The notes beneath the pieces were generated by a model. It did not search any database and was not told the origin of the DNA. It saw only the letters and a program-made list of their open reading frames with translations. Source: Wenjunlia vitaminophila DSM 41686 (lineage in GTDB: Bacteria; Actinomycetota; Actinomycetes; Streptomycetales; Streptomycetaceae). From it: a DNA stretch of 64,000 nt. Both the position numbers and the translations under genes were made by a program. This document shows, in pieces, positions 36,888 to 45,238 of the stretch; positions within the stretch are counted from its first letter, which is position 1; each line of letters starts with the position of its first letter. The DNA lies in assembly GCF_000380165.1 (NCBI RefSeq), contig NZ_KB904654.1:1-64000 (forward strand), in the 5' to 3' direction.

Positions 36888-39224
36888 CTATCCCGGGAAT
36901 CGCCACCCTGTTCGTCGACGCACCGTCAGGGCGATGTGGATCAACAACAGCACCAGCAGGGTGAGCCCGTAGGTACAGGCCGCTGGCCCCGCCGCGAGGA
37001 CGCGGGCTGCCTCGCCGGCCCCGACCAGCGGGCCGCCCCCACCGGTGGCGAGCGCCCCGACCGCCTGCCGGAACAGGCCCAGCGTCGGCCCCAGCAGCGG
37101 TTGGTCGGCGAGCCAGCCGACCATCGGCTCCACCAGTACCGGAACGGCCAGCACCCACAGGGCCCCGACCACGGAGGAACGGAACAGCGCCGCGGCCAGC
37201 AGCCCCACCCATGCCGAGCCCACCACCAGGACCGCCCACCAGGTGAGCAGGGGCAGCACCGGACGGGGCACCGCCCCGCCCTCCGGGTCCACGGTGTACC
37301 GGACCCCCAGCGCGTTCACCGACAGGGTGGCCGCGGCGAGCAGCAGCGCGCACACCGCGGTGGCCACCAGCTTGGCCAGGAGCAGCCGCAGGCGTCGTTC
37401 GACCGAGACCTGGGCGGGGGCCAGCGCGGGGTAGCGGAACTCCTGGCCGAAGGAGAGGGCACCGAGCAGCCCGGCACCCAGCGCGGCAGGCGGGAGCGGC
37501 AAGCCGGGCAGCCACGAGGTCAACAGCCGTTGCAGGTCCTCGTGCCGGCTGGCGGCGTAGGTGCCGCGGCCGAGCAGGAGGGTGACCAGCAGGCCCGCGC
37601 ACAGCGCGACGGCGAGGGTGAGCCAGGTGGAACGGACGCCGGTGAGTCGGTGCCACTCGTAGCGCAGCAGCCATGTGCCGCCCGGGAACGGCAGGAAGGA
37701 GCGGGCCTCGGACGGCACCGTCTCGGTGGCGGGTGCGGGCACGCTGGCGGGCTCGGTGGGCCGACCGCCGGGGTCGCGGGCACCGGCACAGGCGGGTGGT
37801 CGGGGCGGGGTGCCGGCGCCGGCACCGCCGCCGGCGGGCGGGCCGGGGAGGGCGGTCGCCACCGCGCTGGCGGGGGTGGGCTGTGCGGTCGGCACGGTGC
37901 GCGTGGCGGAGGTGGAGGTGATGATGCCGGTGAACGGCGTCGTGGGCGCACCGGCGCTGGCGGAGCGTGGGGCCGGGCGACGACCGGCCACGCCCTGCGG
38001 AGCGGCGGAGGCCCCGAACGACACCTCCCGGAAGGGCACCACGCCGCCAGGTGTCCCCGGCCAGGGCCGAAGGCCGTCCTTCCCCACGGCGGAGGGCAGG
38101 ATGAGGGCCCCACGGATGGCGGGCGGAGAGGTCAGGGGCGCCGCGGAACTGATGGTCCGGAGCCCGGCCCTGGCCGCGATCAGCGCCCTGCCGTGGCCCG
38201 CTGGCGGGATCTCCGTCAGGGGCCCCACCGCCGCTGGGGCAGCCGCCTGGCCCGTGGTGAGCAGCACTGTGGCGCCCGAGGGAGCCTCCGTGCCGCTGGC
38301 CGCGGCGGTGACGGCAGGGCGGGGGCCGGCCAGCGAGGTGATCGGGGCGACCGAGGAGGCGGGCGGCGGACCCGCCTCGACGGCCTCGTCCGTGAGTTGG
38401 TGCAGCATGATCCCGTGGCGGAACGCGATCTCGCCGACCCGCGCCCGTTCAGCGCCGAGCACGATCACACAGGAGCCGCCCTCCCGGACCGTCTCCAGTC
38501 CCTGCGCGGCGAGCAGACGCGCCAGGTGCTCGGCCCGCGGGCTGCGCACCACCACTCGGGGCTGCAGCCCGGTCCCGGTGAACTCGCCGACCGGTTGGTC
38601 AGCGACCAACCGCCCCCGGTCGATCCGGACCACGTGATCGGCGAGCGTCGACATCTCCCCGGCGTCATCGCCCGTCACCACGACCGTGCCGCCCTGGTCA
38701 GCGAAGGCCCGCAGCAGTGAGCGCATCCAGACGGCCTCGCGCCGGGAAAGACCCGCGGCCGGCTCGTCCAGGACCAGGCAGTACGGGTCGCCGAGGAGGG
38801 CCGCTGCCAGTCCCAGGCGGCGGTCCATCCCCACCGAGAAGGAGGCCAGACGCTGCCTGGCGACCCCGGTCAGACCGACCAACTCGAGCGCCTCTTCGGC
38901 GCGGGTCGGGGGAACTCCCGCGGCGGCCGCGAGCATGCGCAGGTACCCGACGGCGGTCCGGCCCGGACTGCCCGGCACGTTGCCGAGCAGCACACCCACC
39001 TCACGGGCCGGGTGGTGCAGCCGGTGCAGGGCACGGCCGCCGAACAGTGCCACGCCGCGCCCCCGTTGCAGGCCCAGCATGAGCCGCAGGGCGCTGGTCT
39101 TGCCGGACCCCGGCCTGCCGAGCAGACCGGTGATGCCGCCGGGTCGCGCCTCGAAGGTGAGGTCGCTGACGGCGGGTTCGCCGTTACGACGGCACAGGCT
39201 GGTCAGACCGATCACCTGGATCAT
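36888..39224 (-). CDS. ABC transporter with ATPase and permease fused in one chain
   Basis: A 778-residue single-chain ABC-2-type transporter. Residues 1-300 form the nucleotide-binding domain: Walker A LLGRPGSGKTS near residue 37, a degenerate signature ASFSVGM near residue 130 and Walker B CLVLDEPAAGLS near residue 152. Residues 310-530 are a long Pro/Ala/Gly/Thr-rich linker with no domain character. Residues 535-775 hold about six hydrophobic helices (LTLAVALCAGLLVTLLLG, LLAKLVATAVCALLLAAATLSV and others). Normally these functions are on separate genes. It is probably an exporter; the substrate is unknown. ATG 39224 has AGGGAG upstream. It lies directly upstream of the whiH-like gene on the same strand. 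Confidence 0.82.
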   Translation of the reverse strand: MIQVIGLTSLCRRNGEPAVSDLTFEARPGGITGLLGRPGSGKTSALRLMLGLQRGRGVALFGGRALHRLHHPAREVGVLLGNVPGSPGRTAVGYLRMLAAAAGVPPTRAEEALELVGLTGVARQRLASFSVGMDRRLGLAAALLGDPYCLVLDEPAAGLSRREAVWMRSLLRAFADQGGTVVVTGDDAGEMSTLADHVVRIDRGRLVADQPVGEFTGTGLQPRVVVRSPRAEHLARLLAAQGLETVREGGSCVIVLGAERARVGEIAFRHGIMLHQLTDEAVEAGPPPASSVAPITSLAGPRPAVTAAASGTEAPSGATVLLTTGQAAAPAAVGPLTEIPPAGHGRALIAARAGLRTISSAAPLTSPPAIRGALILPSAVGKDGLRPWPGTPGGVVPFREVSFGASAAPQGVAGRRPAPRSASAGAPTTPFTGIITSTSATRTVPTAQPTPASAVATALPGPPAGGGAGAGTPPRPPACAGARDPGGRPTEPASVPAPATETVPSEARSFLPFPGGTWLLRYEWHRLTGVRSTWLTLAVALCAGLLVTLLLGRGTYAASRHEDLQRLLTSWLPGLPLPPAALGAGLLGALSFGQEFRYPALAPAQVSVERRLRLLLAKLVATAVCALLLAAATLSVNALGVRYTVDPEGGAVPRPVLPLLTWWAVLVVGSAWVGLLAAALFRSSVVGALWVLAVPVLVEPMVGWLADQPLLGPTLGLFRQAVGALATGGGGPLVGAGEAARVLAAGPAACTYGLTLLVLLLIHIALTVRRRTGWRFPG

Positions 39225-39332
39225 CGTGCTCCCTGGAGCCGGAGGGCCGCGCTTGCCATCCCAGTGCACAATAACCGACATATCGGACCTATCGGACAGG
39301 TCTTCCGTAACGCCTGCGTGTCCCGCCCGGGC

Positions 39333-40070
39333 TCAGACCTCAGGACGCAGCATCGGCGGATTCAGCACGGTCGCTCCTCCGGCGCGGAACAACTGGGCGG
39401 GGCGACCGCCCTGACGGGTGGTCGTCCCGCCAGTGGGCACGAGGAAGCCGGGGGTGCCCGTCACCTTGCGGTGGAAGTTGCGCGGGTCGAGCGCGACACC
39501 CCAAACCGCTTCGTAGACCCGGCGGAGCTCTCCGACGGTGAACGAGGGAGGACAGAAGGCGGTGGCCAGGGAGGAGTACTCGATCTTCGCTCGGGCCCGC
39601 TCCACCCCTTCGGCGAGGATCTGGGCGTGGTCGAAGGCGAGGGCACTGCCGTCCCCACTGCCGAGGAGTTCGCCGACCTGGGCCCAGCGGGCGCTCCGCG
39701 CGTCGCCGCCGGCCCGGGGCGCCGGCAGGTCCGGGGCGAGCACCAGGTGCGCCACGCTGACCACGCGCATCCTGGGATCGCGCTGGGGGTCACCGAAGGT
39801 GGCCAACTGCTCGAGGTGGGCGCCGGGCCCCCCGCTCGACCCGGGCGACTGGGCACGCAGCCCGGTCTCCTCGGCCAGTTCCCGTGCGGCTGCCGCGGCA
39901 AGGTCCTCGTCCGCCCGGACGAAACCACCGGGCAGCGCCCACCGCCCCTGGAACGGCGGCTCGCCACGGCGGACCACGAGCGCGGACAACACGTGCTCAC
40001 GCACGGTGAGAACCACCAGGTCCACGGTGACAGCGAACGGCGGGAAAGCCGACGGGTCGTAGGGCGACAT
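39333..40070 (-). CDS. NrtR-like Nudix transcriptional regulator / ADP-ribose hydrolase
   Basis: A 245-residue protein. Residues 10-150 form a Nudix domain with a perfect Nudix box (GFVRADED...RELAEETGL, near residues 47-69), so hydrolase activity is plausible. Residues 160-235 resemble the winged-helix of NrtR regulators (FTVGELRRVYEAVWG, PRNFHRKVTGTPGFLVPTG). NrtR proteins repress NAD-biosynthesis genes and release DNA on binding ADP-ribose. Many have lost catalysis, but this one keeps all motif residues. An inverted repeat lies 14 bases upstream of the start, suggesting autoregulation. No NAD gene is adjacent. Confidence 0.82.
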   Translation of the reverse strand: MSPYDPSAFPPFAVTVDLVVLTVREHVLSALVVRRGEPPFQGRWALPGGFVRADEDLAAAAARELAEETGLRAQSPGSSGGPGAHLEQLATFGDPQRDPRMRVVSVAHLVLAPDLPAPRAGGDARSARWAQVGELLGSGDGSALAFDHAQILAEGVERARAKIEYSSLATAFCPPSFTVGELRRVYEAVWGVALDPRNFHRKVTGTPGFLVPTGGTTTRQGGRPAQLFRAGGATVLNPPMLRPEV

Positions 40071-40691
40071 GGCGTGATCATAGTCGTCTGCCTGACGATA
40101 AACAGGAGATCGCGCACGTGCTCCACGCTCGGGCCGCAAAGGGCCGAAAACAGCTCCCGGAGGGACGTGTTCACCCTCGCCGCGCGCTCTGGGCCCGGCC
40201 TGCGCGACCCGTCGGCGAGCGAGCCGGCGGGGGCGCTGGACGGCGCGACCCCGGCCCCTTCACCGCCGGCCCTTCGCTCGGGAGCCGCCCTGGGACACCA
40301 TCGGCGCGACGCCCTGCGGTCCACCCCTCCAGGGGCGGGGGCCACACGGGCGTTCGCCCACGGTTGACCGCCGTGGCCCCCGGCCGGGGCGACGCCAAGG
40401 CGGCGTGGCCGTCCAGCCAGGAGCAGCCGAACCGCTGCCCAGGGAACCGCCCGCGGTCGGCGACGAACACCAGCGCCGGCCCGTCGGCGCAGACGGCAGC
40501 AGCGTGAACCGGCAAGGAACCCGGCCCGCTGCCCGTCGGGGGTTCGCCCCGGCCGTGCCGGCGCTCCTCGGGTGCGGTGTCCGGAGCAGGCGGCACGCCG
40601 ACGGGCGGTCCGCGCCCACCGGACGGGGGCGCACACCCACCAGGGCGCCCCGGGACGGGGCTGGCGCTCCGCGCGTCGTCGCCCACCGGGC
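40071..40691. other. 621-bp region with ambiguous coding character
   Basis: Between the NrtR-like gene and the DUF4192 stop. On the minus strand an open frame ending at 40171 includes a stretch around 40420-40510 (reading VHAAAVCADGPALVFVADRG) with GC-rich third positions and a balanced residue mix. It has no clear start, ribosome site or family, and flanking residues are low in complexity. It could be a decayed gene remnant. Otherwise I see only the palindrome at 40084-40098. Confidence 0.3.
40084..40098. promoter_or_regulatory. Inverted repeat TCGTC-N5-GACGA upstream of the NrtR-like gene
   Basis: The repeat lies 14 bases before the ATG of the NrtR-like regulator, overlapping where its ribosome site or promoter should be. 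It is a candidate self-repression operator; NrtR sites are AT-richer palindromes in many bacteria, so the assignment is tentative. Confidence 0.35.
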
Positions 40692-41828
40692 TCAACCCCG
40701 TCCATCGCGCTCCTCGCGCAGGCACCGGCGCAGCGGCTCGGGATCGAGGCCACCGTTGCACGCCTCGTGGAGCAGGCGGGCGAAGGTGTACTCGGGATCG
40801 AGGGTCAGGGCCCGGCGGAAGGCCACCTTCGCCTCGGCCGGGTCCCCCAGGGACCAGGCCACCCACCCGGCCAACGTCACTGGTGCGGCGGCGTGCTCCA
40901 GATAGGGCGCCACGCACCGCCGGGCCAGCGCCCGCCACAACCGCAGGGCCGGCTCGGCGTCGGGCAGCTCCATCCACTCCGCGGCGCGGTCACGGGCGGT
41001 CCTGTCCTGGAGGCCCAGGATGATGGTCGCGGCCTCGTGGTCGTCGAGGATCGCGTCGTCCCTGCGGTCCCGCTCGTCCTCGGAACCGCCGCCGGACGGG
41101 GTCTGCCGGAACCGCTCCAGCGCGGAGGCCAGCAGCACCGCGGTCTCCTCCCGCACCTCCGCCGCGCAGGCCTGGTCCACCAACCGGGGCACCACGTGGC
41201 GCGACGCCTCGTGCAGGGCGCGTGCCTGGCCCTCCGCCGCACCGCCAGGGACCGGGAGGAAACGGGACTCCATCTCGCTGAGTGTGCCCCGGACCCGAAT
41301 CCCGGCGTACGCGGCCGCCGCTGCCATCACGGACGTCCCCGGCTGCCTGACCGGTGTGCCCGCGCCGGAGCAGCGGTCGTCGTCGGCGCAGACGTAGGAC
41401 CACCACCGCCCGTCGCTGACGCACAGCGCCTCCCAGACCGGAACCTCCAGCGCGCCGCAGGCCAGTCGTAGGGCTTGGGCCAGGGGACGGAGCTCCTCCA
41501 TGACCGCCCGCGCTTCCGAGCCGGGAGCCGGGTCCCGGCAGAGATAGACCACGATGCCGTCGGGCCTGCCGGCGCGGCGCTCACTGCCGTGCACCAGGTG
41601 GTGGGCGAGCAGTTCGGCGGTGGGTCGCCACTGGGCGGGGTCCTGTGGGATGCCCACGTGCAGCCGTGCGCCGAAGCGCCCGTGCGGGCGGTGCAGGGCC
41701 ATCAGCACCACGCTGTCGTCCGGGCGGAAGCCCATCAGGTAGGGCAGGGCGTCCGCCAGGTCCGCCGAGTCGCTCAGGGTGACGTGGGGAACGGTGGGAA
41801 TCTGCGGAACGGTGGTGTGCGAAGTCAT
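40692..41828 (-). CDS. DUF4192 family protein
   Basis: A 378-residue actinobacterial DUF4192 protein of unknown function. The N-terminal conserved part reads VTLSDSADLADALPYLMGFRPDDSVVLMALH, characteristic of the family. A C-terminal TPR-like half (GWVAWSLGDPAEAKVAFRRALTLDPEYTFARLL, near residues 320-355) follows. There is no signal peptide. It is divergently transcribed from the RecQ-like helicase gene, with a nested palindrome bearing DnaA-box arms between them. The conserved association with recQ suggests a DNA-metabolism link, but this is inference. ATG 41828 is taken from the conserved N-terminus; the longer frame covers the palindrome region. Confidence 0.85.
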   Translation of the reverse strand: MTSHTTVPQIPTVPHVTLSDSADLADALPYLMGFRPDDSVVLMALHRPHGRFGARLHVGIPQDPAQWRPTAELLAHHLVHGSERRAGRPDGIVVYLCRDPAPGSEARAVMEELRPLAQALRLACGALEVPVWEALCVSDGRWWSYVCADDDRCSGAGTPVRQPGTSVMAAAAAYAGIRVRGTLSEMESRFLPVPGGAAEGQARALHEASRHVVPRLVDQACAAEVREETAVLLASALERFRQTPSGGGSEDERDRRDDAILDDHEAATIILGLQDRTARDRAAEWMELPDAEPALRLWRALARRCVAPYLEHAAAPVTLAGWVAWSLGDPAEAKVAFRRALTLDPEYTFARLLHEACNGGLDPEPLRRCLREERDGRG

Positions 41829-41878
41829 GGCCCGACGATGACGCATCTCGGCGCGGCGCGGGGAAACCAGCATCCAGC

Positions 41879-41948
41879 CTGTGGATAACTCGGGCCGACC
41901 AGGAATACGCGTCACCCACAAGGGTGAATTCCTATCTTTTATCCACAG
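41879..41948. promoter_or_regulatory. Nested palindrome with two perfect inverted DnaA boxes
   Basis: CTGTGGATAA (41879-41888) and its complement TTATCCACAG (41939-41948) form 10-bp arms, each containing the exact DnaA box TTATCCACA. Inside lie AGGAAT/ATTCCT arms and a central CACCC-ACAA-GGGTG hairpin (41913-41926). The whole 70 bp can fold as a cruciform, and it sits in the 174-bp divergent promoter of DUF4192 and recQ. It is locally AT-rich. This could be a DnaA-dependent regulatory site or a palindromic operator. Confidence 0.6.
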
Positions 41949-42002
41949 TCAGTGCCGCTGTCGGGGTCCCGCCCCGACGACCTGTCGGCTCGACGGGGTT
42001 AC

Positions 42003-44204
42003 ATGGACGGCATGAGCGACACTCTCCGTCTCACCGACCGGGCGGCCGTCCGCGAGCGGGCCGACGCCGTGCTCCGTGACCTCGTCTCCGCACCCGACGG
42101 GGCGGCTCGGCTGCGGGACGACCAGTGGCGGGCCATCGAGGCCCTGGTGATCGACCGCCGTCGGGCCCTGGTGGTCCAGCGGACCGGCTGGGGCAAGTCC
42201 GCGGTGTACTTCGTGGCCACGGCACTGCTCCGGGCGTGCGGGGCCGGTCCCACGGTCATCGTCTCCCCGCTGCTGGCCCTCATGCGGAACCAGATCGACG
42301 CCGCCGTCCGGGCCGGCATCCGCGCCCGGACGATCAACTCGGCCAATCCCGAGGAGTGGGAGCAGATCCAGGCCGAGATCAAGGACGGGGAAGTCGATGT
42401 CCTCCTGGTGAGCCCGGAACGCCTGAACGCCGTCGACTTCCGGGAGCAGGTGCTGCCGGCGCTCACTGCCTCCACCGGCCTGCTCGTGGTGGACGAGGCG
42501 CACTGCGTCTCGGACTGGGGCCACGACTTCCGGCCCGACTACCGCAGGCTCCGCACCATGCTGGACGACCTGGCGCCAGGTATCCCCGTGCTGGCCACGA
42601 CCGCGACCGCGAACGCCAGGGTGACCGCGGACATCGCCGACCAACTCGGCACCGGTCTCGCGCCGACCGGGGACGCCGGCGCCCTGGTGGTGCGCGGCCC
42701 ACTCGACCGGGAGAGCCTGGCACTGGGTGTGCTGGCCCTGCCGGACCCCGCGCACCGCCTGGCCTGGTTGGCGGACCACCTCAACGATCTGCCGGGCGCG
42801 GGCATCATCTACACCCTCACCGTCGCCGCCGCCGAGGAGGTCACCGCGTTCCTGCGGCAGCGGGGACACGTGGTGGCCTCGTACTCCGGCCGCACCGAGG
42901 ACGCCGAGCGGCGCTCCGCGGAGGCCGACCTCCTCGCCAACCGGGTGAAGGCCCTGGTGGCCACCTCCGCTCTCGGCATGGGATTCGACAAGCCGGACCT
43001 GGGCTTCGTGGTGCACCTGGGCTCACCCCAGTCCCCCATCGCCTACTACCAGCAGGTGGGCCGTGCCGGAAGAGGCGTGGACCGCGCCGAGGTCCTGCTG
43101 TTGCCGGGCCGGGAGGACGAGGCGATCTGGCGGTACTTCGCGTCGCTGGCCTTCCCCGCCGAGGAGCAGGTCCGGACCACCCTCGACGCGCTCTCCGGCT
43201 CCGACGCCCCGCTGTCCACACCGGCACTCGAGGCCCGCGTCGACCTACGGAGGTCCCGCCTGGAGACCATGCTCAAGGTCCTGGACGTGGACGGGGCGGT
43301 CCGTCGGGTACGCGGCGGCTGGACGGCGACGGGCCAACCCTGGTCCTACGACGCCGAGCGGTACGCCAGGGTGGCTCGCGCACGTGAAGCGGAGCAGCAG
43401 GCGATGCGCGACTACGTCGCCGACGCCGGCTGTCGGATGGAGTTCCTGCGCAGGCAGTTGGACGACGACGGCGCGGCGCCCTGCGGTCGCTGCGACAACT
43501 GCACCGGGGAGCGTCGCGGCCCCCAGGTCCTGGCCGCCACGCTGGAGGCGGCCCGCAGCGCACTGGGGCGGCCCGGGGTGGAGGTGGAGCCCCGCAGGAT
43601 GTGGCCGACGGGACTGCCAGCGGCGGGCATCGACCTCAGGGGCCGCATCCCCGTCGAGGAGCAGGCCTCGGTGGGCCGCGCGCTGGGTCGCTTGTCCGAC
43701 ATCGGATGGGGCAGTCGGCTCCGCCCGGTACTCACCCCGGGGGCACCGGACGGGCCCGTCACCGAACCGGTCGCCGACGCGGTGGTCCGGGTGCTCGCGG
43801 ACTGGGCGCAGGGGCCCGGAGGCTGGGCGAACGGTGACGGCCAGGGTCCCGGCCGGCCGACGGGGGTGGTGACCGTAGCGTCGGGCCGACGGCCCCAACT
43901 CGTGGAGAGCCTGGCCGGGCGGATTTCCGCTGTGGGCCGGCTGCCGGTTCTGGGTCGGGTGGAGTACGCCCCGCACCGCCGTGACCCCGGGCCCCGGAGC
44001 AACAGCGCGCAGCGGTTGCGGGCACTCGTTGACGCGTTCGTCATACCGCCCGGCCTGGCCGCGGCGTTGGCCGCGGCGCCGGGCCCGGTGCTGCTGGTGG
44101 ACGACCTCGCCGACACGGGGTGGACCTTGGCGGTGGTTTCGAGGCTGCTCAGGCGAGCCGGGGCGACGGCGGTCCTGCCCCTGGTCCTGGCCGTCCAGGG
44201 CTGA
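42003..44204 (+). CDS. RecQ-family DNA helicase with C-terminal phosphoribosyltransferase-like domain
   Basis: A 733-residue SF2 helicase. Motif I is TGWGKS near residue 63, motif II DEAH ([15 protein letters not shown], near residue 162), motif III ATTATA and motif [10 protein letters not shown] near residue 350. The RecQ zinc site has four cysteines (AGCRMEF and PCGRCDNC, about residues 475-500). The last 110 residues (about 620-733) are unusual: [13 protein letters not shown] near residue 698 fits the PRPP-binding loop of type I phosphoribosyltransferases (four hydrophobics, DD, then TG). RecQ unwinds forked or recombined DNA in repair. What the tail adds is unknown. Start ATG 42003 or 42012. 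Divergent from DUF4192. Confidence 0.87.
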   Translation: MDGMSDTLRLTDRAAVRERADAVLRDLVSAPDGAARLRDDQWRAIEALVIDRRRALVVQRTGWGKSAVYFVATALLRACGAGPTVIVSPLLALMRNQIDAAVRAGIRARTINSANPEEWEQIQAEIKDGEVDVLLVSPERLNAVDFREQVLPALTASTGLLVVDEAHCVSDWGHDFRPDYRRLRTMLDDLAPGIPVLATTATANARVTADIADQLGTGLAPTGDAGALVVRGPLDRESLALGVLALPDPAHRLAWLADHLNDLPGAGIIYTLTVAAAEEVTAFLRQRGHVVASYSGRTEDAERRSAEADLLANRVKALVATSALGMGFDKPDLGFVVHLGSPQSPIAYYQQVGRAGRGVDRAEVLLLPGREDEAIWRYFASLAFPAEEQVRTTLDALSGSDAPLSTPALEARVDLRRSRLETMLKVLDVDGAVRRVRGGWTATGQPWSYDAERYARVARAREAEQQAMRDYVADAGCRMEFLRRQLDDDGAAPCGRCDNCTGERRGPQVLAATLEAARSALGRPGVEVEPRRMWPTGLPAAGIDLRGRIPVEEQASVGRALGRLSDIGWGSRLRPVLTPGAPDGPVTEPVADAVVRVLADWAQGPGGWANGDGQGPGRPTGVVTVASGRRPQLVESLAGRISAVGRLPVLGRVEYAPHRRDPGPRSNSAQRLRALVDAFVIPPGLAAALAAAPGPVLLVDDLADTGWTLAVVSRLLRRAGATAVLPLVLAVQG

Positions 44205-44519
44205 TCGTCAGGCGGAGGAGCAGCGGACTGCCCGGGACGAACCGACCCGTCTGGCGCGGGGGCGGTCCACACGGCGACCCGGGCACCGGACAGCGCCGAG
44301 GGCACAGCACCAGGGGGCAGCGCTGGGGGGCAGCGCTGGGGAACCGTGGCACGGCCGGGGAGCGGCGACGGCGATCAAGGTCACCCGCTCGTTGCCGACG
44401 GCCTCGCGGTACGGGGAGAATGAACGAGGTATCCCCGGCCCGGCTCGAACGAGCCCTTCCTGGCTCGGCTGCGCATCCGCGCGCCTGTTCGTCGGGGCGC
44501 GTGCTGCAAGGGAGGCTCC
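44205..44519. other. 315-bp intergenic region after recQ
   Basis: No gene is supported. A short tandem repeat, GGGGGCAGCGCT twice near 44313-44338, contains two AGCGCT palindromes. The promoter of the following gene is expected near 44400-44500. Confidence 0.35.
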
Positions 44520-45110
44520 GTGACCACCGGCTTCTCACCCGCTCCCGCGGGAGCTTCCGCCAGCGCCGGCCGGCGTCTGGAACCGGAGGACTGGTCCTCG
44601 ATCGGCGTCGCCCTGCTGCGCGACCCCCGCCAGGTCGTGACCGACCTGCACTCCCGTCACCTGCCGAGCGTCGGCATGGTGGTGGTCGGTGTCCTCGATC
44701 CCGACCAGCACACCGTGGCCAGCGCGTCGTTCAGCCCGCGCCAGGGCGCCAACGACGGGTGGGAACACCGCAACGCCCTGCTGTGGCACCTGCGCCGGAT
44801 CGTCCCGCACGACCTTCGCCGCCGCATACCGGTGCGCAGCGGCGTGCTGTTGGTGTGCCGCGAGGGCGAAGGGGGGTGGACCGAGGCGGACGGGGCCTGG
44901 ATGTGGGGGCTGCGGGACGCGTGCGTGTTGCACGGGCTGCGTTGCGGTGCGTATGTGACGCTGACCGCGCAGGGCTGGCACGTGCTGGGCGACGGACGTT
45001 CCGGCCGCAACCCGCACGCCGGCTCCTGGGCTCCGCGGGCCGCGGACGGTGCGGCCCTGCGTCCGGTGACCGGGGCCATGGGCGCCGCGCGTCGCACCGC
45101 TGCTCGGTGA
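44520..45110 (+). CDS. Conserved hypothetical protein, unknown function
   Basis: A 196-residue protein I do not recognise. It starts with GTG 44520 after a clear GGGAGG site. Residues 1-20 are low in complexity. Residues 22-165 look like a single alpha/beta domain: a strand HLPSVGMVVVGVLDPDQHTVASASFSP, then an aromatic/His-rich helix (GWEHRNALLWHLRRIVPHDL), a strand SGVLLVCREGEGGW, a helix and a strand AYVTLTAQGWHVLG. The C-terminus is Arg/Ala-rich. No membrane or export signal is seen. It is downstream of recQ in the same direction and convergent with the orphan SF1-domain gene, so a link to DNA metabolism is possible but unproven. Confidence 0.65.
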   Translation: MTTGFSPAPAGASASAGRRLEPEDWSSIGVALLRDPRQVVTDLHSRHLPSVGMVVVGVLDPDQHTVASASFSPRQGANDGWEHRNALLWHLRRIVPHDLRRRIPVRSGVLLVCREGEGGWTEADGAWMWGLRDACVLHGLRCGAYVTLTAQGWHVLGDGRSGRNPHAGSWAPRAADGAALRPVTGAMGAARRTAAR

Positions 45111-45238
45111 TCCGGGCGGTGGCCCACGGCGCCGAAGGGGGACGGTGAACGACGGGCCCTGACGGGACGCCGTCGCTCAACGGCACGTTCGACGGGGCCG
45201 CTCCCCGGCGCTGGCGGGCACCAGGGTCGCGGCCAGGG

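Noticed and set aside
40171-40640. Minus-strand gene upstream of the DUF4192 stop
   Set aside because: One coding-like stretch but no convincing start, family or ribosome site; mentioned only as a possible remnant.
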